A stretch of DNA of 64,000 bases, taken from the NCBI GenBank assembly GCA_963969365.1, contig OZ017748.1:1364001-1428000 (forward strand). Direction: 5' to 3'. The stretch comes from Asterochloris sp. CNOR1. Lineage: Eukaryota; Chlorophyta; Trebouxiophyceae; Trebouxiales; Trebouxiaceae. The position numbers and the translations under genes were made by a program. The notes under the pieces are model-generated. The model had not been told where the DNA came from. It saw only the letters and a list, made by a program, of their open reading frames with translations, and ran no database searches. Below, in pieces: positions 61,301-64,000 of this stretch. Within the stretch, counting starts at the first letter, position 1, and the number at the start of each line of letters is the position of its first letter.

Positions 61301-63797
61301 CCTTGGACGCTTCCTGCAAATCCCACGAGACATGCGTCTCTGCGGTCTGCAACGTCTGTTTGGATGTTGCCCAGCGCTGCAAAGCATGCTGGCCCTGCAG
61401 GTAGCTGTGGCGTGCAGGCATAGCATCTCCACTCCTAGCCAGCACTTGCTATCGCCACAAGCCAACGCAGCATCACGAGAACAATGCGCAGCAATTTCAC
61501 ATGCATGTCACTGAGCTGCTGGCTGTGAGGCCCTCAGCCCCTTGAGGCAGCTGTGCAACCTCCCGCTGCAACCTGTACAGTGTTTCCTGCATTCAAAGCA
61601 ACTCTACACTGATTGCAACATGCCCTTGAAATTGATTGGTGATCGTGCCCTGTAGCCAGATGAGCACCTCCCTGTAGCCCATCCAAAGTGATGTGATGTC
61701 AAGGCCACATGGCTGCCCAGTTGTGCTGAATGAAGAATGACCCGCTGAGCGCAGCCAGCAGAGGTGGTGGTGCAATATCTGCAAGTTGTACTGCTTTTTC
61801 ACGAATGATCAGCAACAGTGCAGCACTGCAGTGCACTTCAAAGCAATGATGGGGCAGGTGCTAAGAGTTGCATCACTGCAGTGCCATGCTGCCCAGTCTG
61901 CCCGCAGCGGCTTGCTGCACGGGCAGCAGCAGCGACACTGACAAGTGCAGACTGGGCAGCGATGAGCTGATGAGAAGAATGCAATGCACGGTAGGCCGCG
62001 CCACTTGCCTTCAGCAGACGTAGATTTGCAGCGACATCATAGTACTTGTTTTTAGGGGGCGGCTCTGCACCAGAAGCAGCCAGCTGTGAGGGCTGGCACT
62101 CTGCCTACCACTTTAACAGGACACTGGGGATTAATTTCAAGGCCCACAGCTTAGCCAGTCAGGCGCTCCATTGTAACATGCTGCATGCATGCAGTTTGAA
62201 GCAAGGCACTCAACACCATCTCACCTGGTCACAGTCTTGTCCCATGGCGCAGCAGGTGCGCACCAGGCAGGCAGGCAGTGACCATCCTGCCGTGGCTGTG
62301 GCGTGCCAGGGGTCAAGGTGCAAGCTGAAGGCCTTTGTAAGGCAGGCAGGTATGCAGGAGACCATCCATGCCAGCCATTGTCCACAGTGAAGCTCTGACA
62401 GGTCGCGCTCATCAAGTGCGTGCTTGATGAGGAGGCATGCAGGGGCCATCGCATGTTTGCAGCAGCCAACTAGCCACAGTCTGACGTGTGCAGGCTGGGC
62501 CCACCAGTAGGCATGCCCCACCTACTGCCAAGGCCAGCCATCACCCACTGTGCAAGCTTGACAGGTGGCGCGCCGACCAACCAGGCAGGCAGGCCCTCCC
62601 TCCTTGTGGACAGCTAAGGCCCACAGTTTCATTCTGCACAGGTGCTGCTCATCAAACAGGCACCAGGGACATGGCAGCTTGCTGGCAGCCAGCCATCTGA
62701 AACACAGGGGGCAGCCAGGGCTCTGGCAGAAGTGAGTCACCTTGCCCGCGGCCAGCCATGACCACAATCTCGTCCTGGCGCCCCACAGAGCTCTCCTGTC
62801 GTGCCAATGCCGCCTCAAGTGCGCGCTGCACCTCCTCGATGGATGTGGCCAGCACCACAGCTGTCAGGTCGCATGACGCTGTCTCTGCACACACGCTCTG
62901 CACCAAACGCCAACACTTCGCACCGTGTGCAAGCAACTTACAGGAAAAGCAGCAGCAGGTCCACACCTGGTGGCAGCCTTGGACACAGTGTTTCCTTTTG
63001 ATCTCTGAGCAAACAGAGGCACACACTCTGTGGATAGCTTGTCCCCGCAAGCACAGCAGCATGCCTCAGACGCCGCCACACTAGGCCTACCTCAAGGTTG
63101 TGTGCCTCATCAAAGATAAGGATTGCGTCCTCCCAGGTTATGTTGTCCAGCCCAATGCGCGTCTTGGCATCAATCAGGTACTGGTAGGGCATGAATACAA
63201 GCTCTGCGCCGCCAGCCATCTCGCGGGATAAGAAGTAGGGGCAGGGTCCCTGCACCTGCCCAATTTTGACTAAGTCTTCAATGTCCAGGGGCTCTGTGTT
63301 GGCCTCTGGGTGCTTTTTCATGAAGGGCTCCAGCTCTGTGTGCCTGGATTCACACAGAACATTGTTTGAAGAGCAGTCAGCCATGCCATGCTCCCTCAGC
63401 GTGCACAGCTTCAGTTTGAAGGTGCCTCATTTGAGGGATCAGTCAGCAGTGGTTGCTTTCCTGCAGGAAGCTCCACCTCAGTGTGCCTGCAGCAGTTCGA
63501 GCTGTTTGATCACCAGTCCACGAGCATGGTCATGGCTGCTGTGCATAGCTGCAAAGATCGGCGTGCTGCCCCACTGATGGCGCTGCATTTTCTTCTTCCT
63601 CAAGGCTGTGAATTGCAGGCGCCGTGCAGGGGATGCAGAGACAAGGAGGACAGGCCGCTGCTTCAGGAGCTCACCACTTGCAGGAGCGCGTCTGCGTTAG
63701 GGCTCTGCAGGCCATGTTGGCGGCCGCTCCGCTCAGTGACGACACTTGAGGGTGCAGACACATCTGGCTGCGAGAGCCAAGCACTGACGTGCGCGGC
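52345..63797 (-). CDS. RTEL1: RTEL1-type DEAH helicase with harmonin-like and RING domains (5' partial)
   Basis: RTEL1 helicases unwind D-loops, T-loops and R-loops, guarding telomeres and limiting recombination. Exons read leftward: 63797-63675, 63343-63091, 62897-62741, 61205-60986, 60329-60185 (GC donor), 59543-59343, 58620-58407, 57882-57735, 57514-57421, 57055-56946, 56495-56312; linker pieces ~55145-54958 and ~54695-54541; 54308-54070, 53594-53434, 53059-52345. Phases fit through 56312 and again from 54070. All four Fe-S cysteines are seen (MCLHPQV, MACRAL, RSCKW, GPCPYF), as are DEAH (IFDEAHN), [21 protein letters not shown] and [17 protein letters not shown] harmonin-N-like domain ([24 protein letters not shown]) is followed by a C3HC4 RING ([29 protein letters not shown]) and the end [12 protein letters not shown], like the C-terminal zinc domain of long animal RTEL1. 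The Walker A exon lies right of the window. Exons between 55146 and 56311 are unresolved. Confidence 0.95.
56110..56290 (-). repeat. Double exon-edge echo, RTEL1 exon 56495-56312
   Basis: The end of the exon and its donor (56300-56400) are repeated in the intron. One copy has GAGACTGCCCACATTGAACAA (56194) and CACCTGCTTCAGCCCTCGCAGCC (56247) against the originals GAGACTGCCCACCTTGAAGAA and CACCTGCACCAGCCCCCGCAGCC. A weaker third unit (CACCTGCAGCCCCGCTGGGCAGC) starts near 56151. In translation the CWLRGL-Q-V block and the following VGSL recur. Confidence 0.85.
57132..57296. repeat. Intronic tandem duplication in RTEL1
   Basis: 57137-57175 (CAAGTCACCAGCGACTTGCA... then TTTGTGCA and CATGCTTCTC) recurs at 57247-57293 (CAAGTCACCAGCGGCTGCA... 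then TTTGTGCA and CATGCTTCTC). The spacing is about 110 bp, like the echoes, but no exon lies in either copy. Confidence 0.85.
59208..59285 (-). repeat. Exon-edge echo, RTEL1 exon 59543-59343 (3' end)
   Basis: Copies the exon end and donor at 59334-59412, about 126 bp away. Shared + strand words are CTCAC, GGAGC-ATCAAT, then GTGATGG-AAGGGCAGCTGCAGCT. It would encode a degraded [12 protein letters not shown] peptide. Confidence 0.8.
59590..59645 (-). repeat. Exon-edge echo, RTEL1 exon 59543-59343 (5' end)
   Basis: Copies the exon start and acceptor at 59495-59549, about 95 bp away: GAAGCACCAG-AGCTCA-CGTGGG-TGGGG. This exon therefore has an echo on each side. Confidence 0.8.
60450..60500 (-). 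repeat. Exon-edge echo, RTEL1 exon 60329-60185 (5' end)
   Basis: TTATGTAGCTGCTGCTGCAGTTGCCAGACCTGCATGGCAGGG copies TTTTGTAGCTGCTGCTGCGACTGCCAGACCTGCAGGATAGGG at 60300-60341, the acceptor plus exon start, about 155 bp upstream in transcript terms. Confidence 0.85.
60605..60960 (-). repeat. Two exon-edge echoes, RTEL1 exon 61205-60986 (3' end)
   Basis: The exon end and donor (60978-61060) read on the + strand GCAGACCTACTTGCGCCCCTGGTCCA, TCTGCCAGCAG, CAGCTGCAGCACGAGG. At 60605-60690 the related text is CAGACCTACTGGCGCCCCTGCTCCA, TCTGCCAGCAG, TAGCTGCAGCACAAGG. A shorter relative (CTCGTCTGCCAGCCAACCCACAGC) lies near 60907. The far copy is about 380 bp away, so the spacing is not fixed. Confidence 0.8.
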
Positions 63798-63904
63798 CTG
63801 CACACCAGGAAGCCTATCCTGGGTCAGCAGCACGCCCTGTCAGCTTGATCCAAGAGAACAGGCCACCTTCCTGCTAGCTGTCAATCAGGCAGGCCTGCTC
63901 TGGC

Positions 63905-63990
63905 AGGCCACACCCCATGTCCAGCATGCCTGGATACTTGTAGGCTGTGTTGCAGAAGGCACACATGATCTGCACCAGCTAGCTGTGCTT
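63905..63990 (-). repeat. Degenerate copy of an RTEL1 exon whose original is outside the window
   Basis: The minus strand reads HS-stop-LVQIM, then CNTAYKYPGM, where RTEL1 proteins have the HSQL.QV...KNTAYRP segment just before the exon at 63797. It holds an in-frame TAG and substitutions at conserved positions. The working exon is presumably right of 64000, and this is its echo. Confidence 0.55.
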
Positions 63991-64000
63991 CTGCAAAGAG

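Noticed and set aside
1-64000. CRISPR arrays, tRNA/rRNA genes, operons
   Set aside because: Local repeats are diverged and unevenly spaced. No cloverleaf or rRNA sequence was recognised, and the genes are spliced and convergent or divergent.

Overview
The window looks like nuclear DNA of a green alga, most likely a trebouxiophyte-like chlorophyte. This is inferred from gene content and style, not from a database match. It is GC-rich, and its genes are split into many short exons (34 in clathrin heavy chain). Introns usually end in TGCAG and there are three GC-AG introns. Clathrin heavy chain and the chloroplast-type N-acetylglutamate synthase resemble plant proteins. There are no operons, CRISPR arrays, prophage or recognisable rRNA/tRNA genes.

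Layout: (1) 360-9769 (+) is a DNA polymerase delta-type B-family protein whose exonuclease motifs and one catalytic aspartate are replaced, although the sequence is otherwise in frame to the stop. One intron holds a perfect 170-bp inverted repeat. (2) 10102-11051 (-) is a small secreted-type single-pass membrane protein. (3) 11052-12980 is poorly defined, with a possible minus-strand exon. (4) About 12990-22015 (+) is a large unrecognised low-complexity gene with CCHC zinc knuckles. (5) 22756-28120 (-) is N-acetylglutamate synthase. (6) 28280-32000 (+) holds decayed coding fragments ending in a frameshifted FunK1-like protein kinase. (7) 33498-51552 (+) is a complete clathrin heavy chain. (8) 52345-63797 (-) is an RTEL1 helicase with Fe-S, DEAH, harmonin-like and C-terminal RING parts; its 5' end lies beyond the right edge.

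Neighbouring genes serve unrelated processes: replication/repair, arginine synthesis, vesicle traffic and telomere/recombination control. Two are DNA-maintenance proteins: the degenerate polymerase and RTEL1.

The most unusual genome-level signal is a recurrent one. Introns next to an exon very often carry a diverged copy of that exon's edge, splice site included, about 80-210 bp (occasionally more) from the original. I call these exon-edge echoes. They occur in the polymerase, NAGS, clathrin and RTEL1 genes on both strands, so they look like a property of the genome rather than of one locus. The two leads I would pursue first are the apparently catalytically dead polymerase and the echoes.
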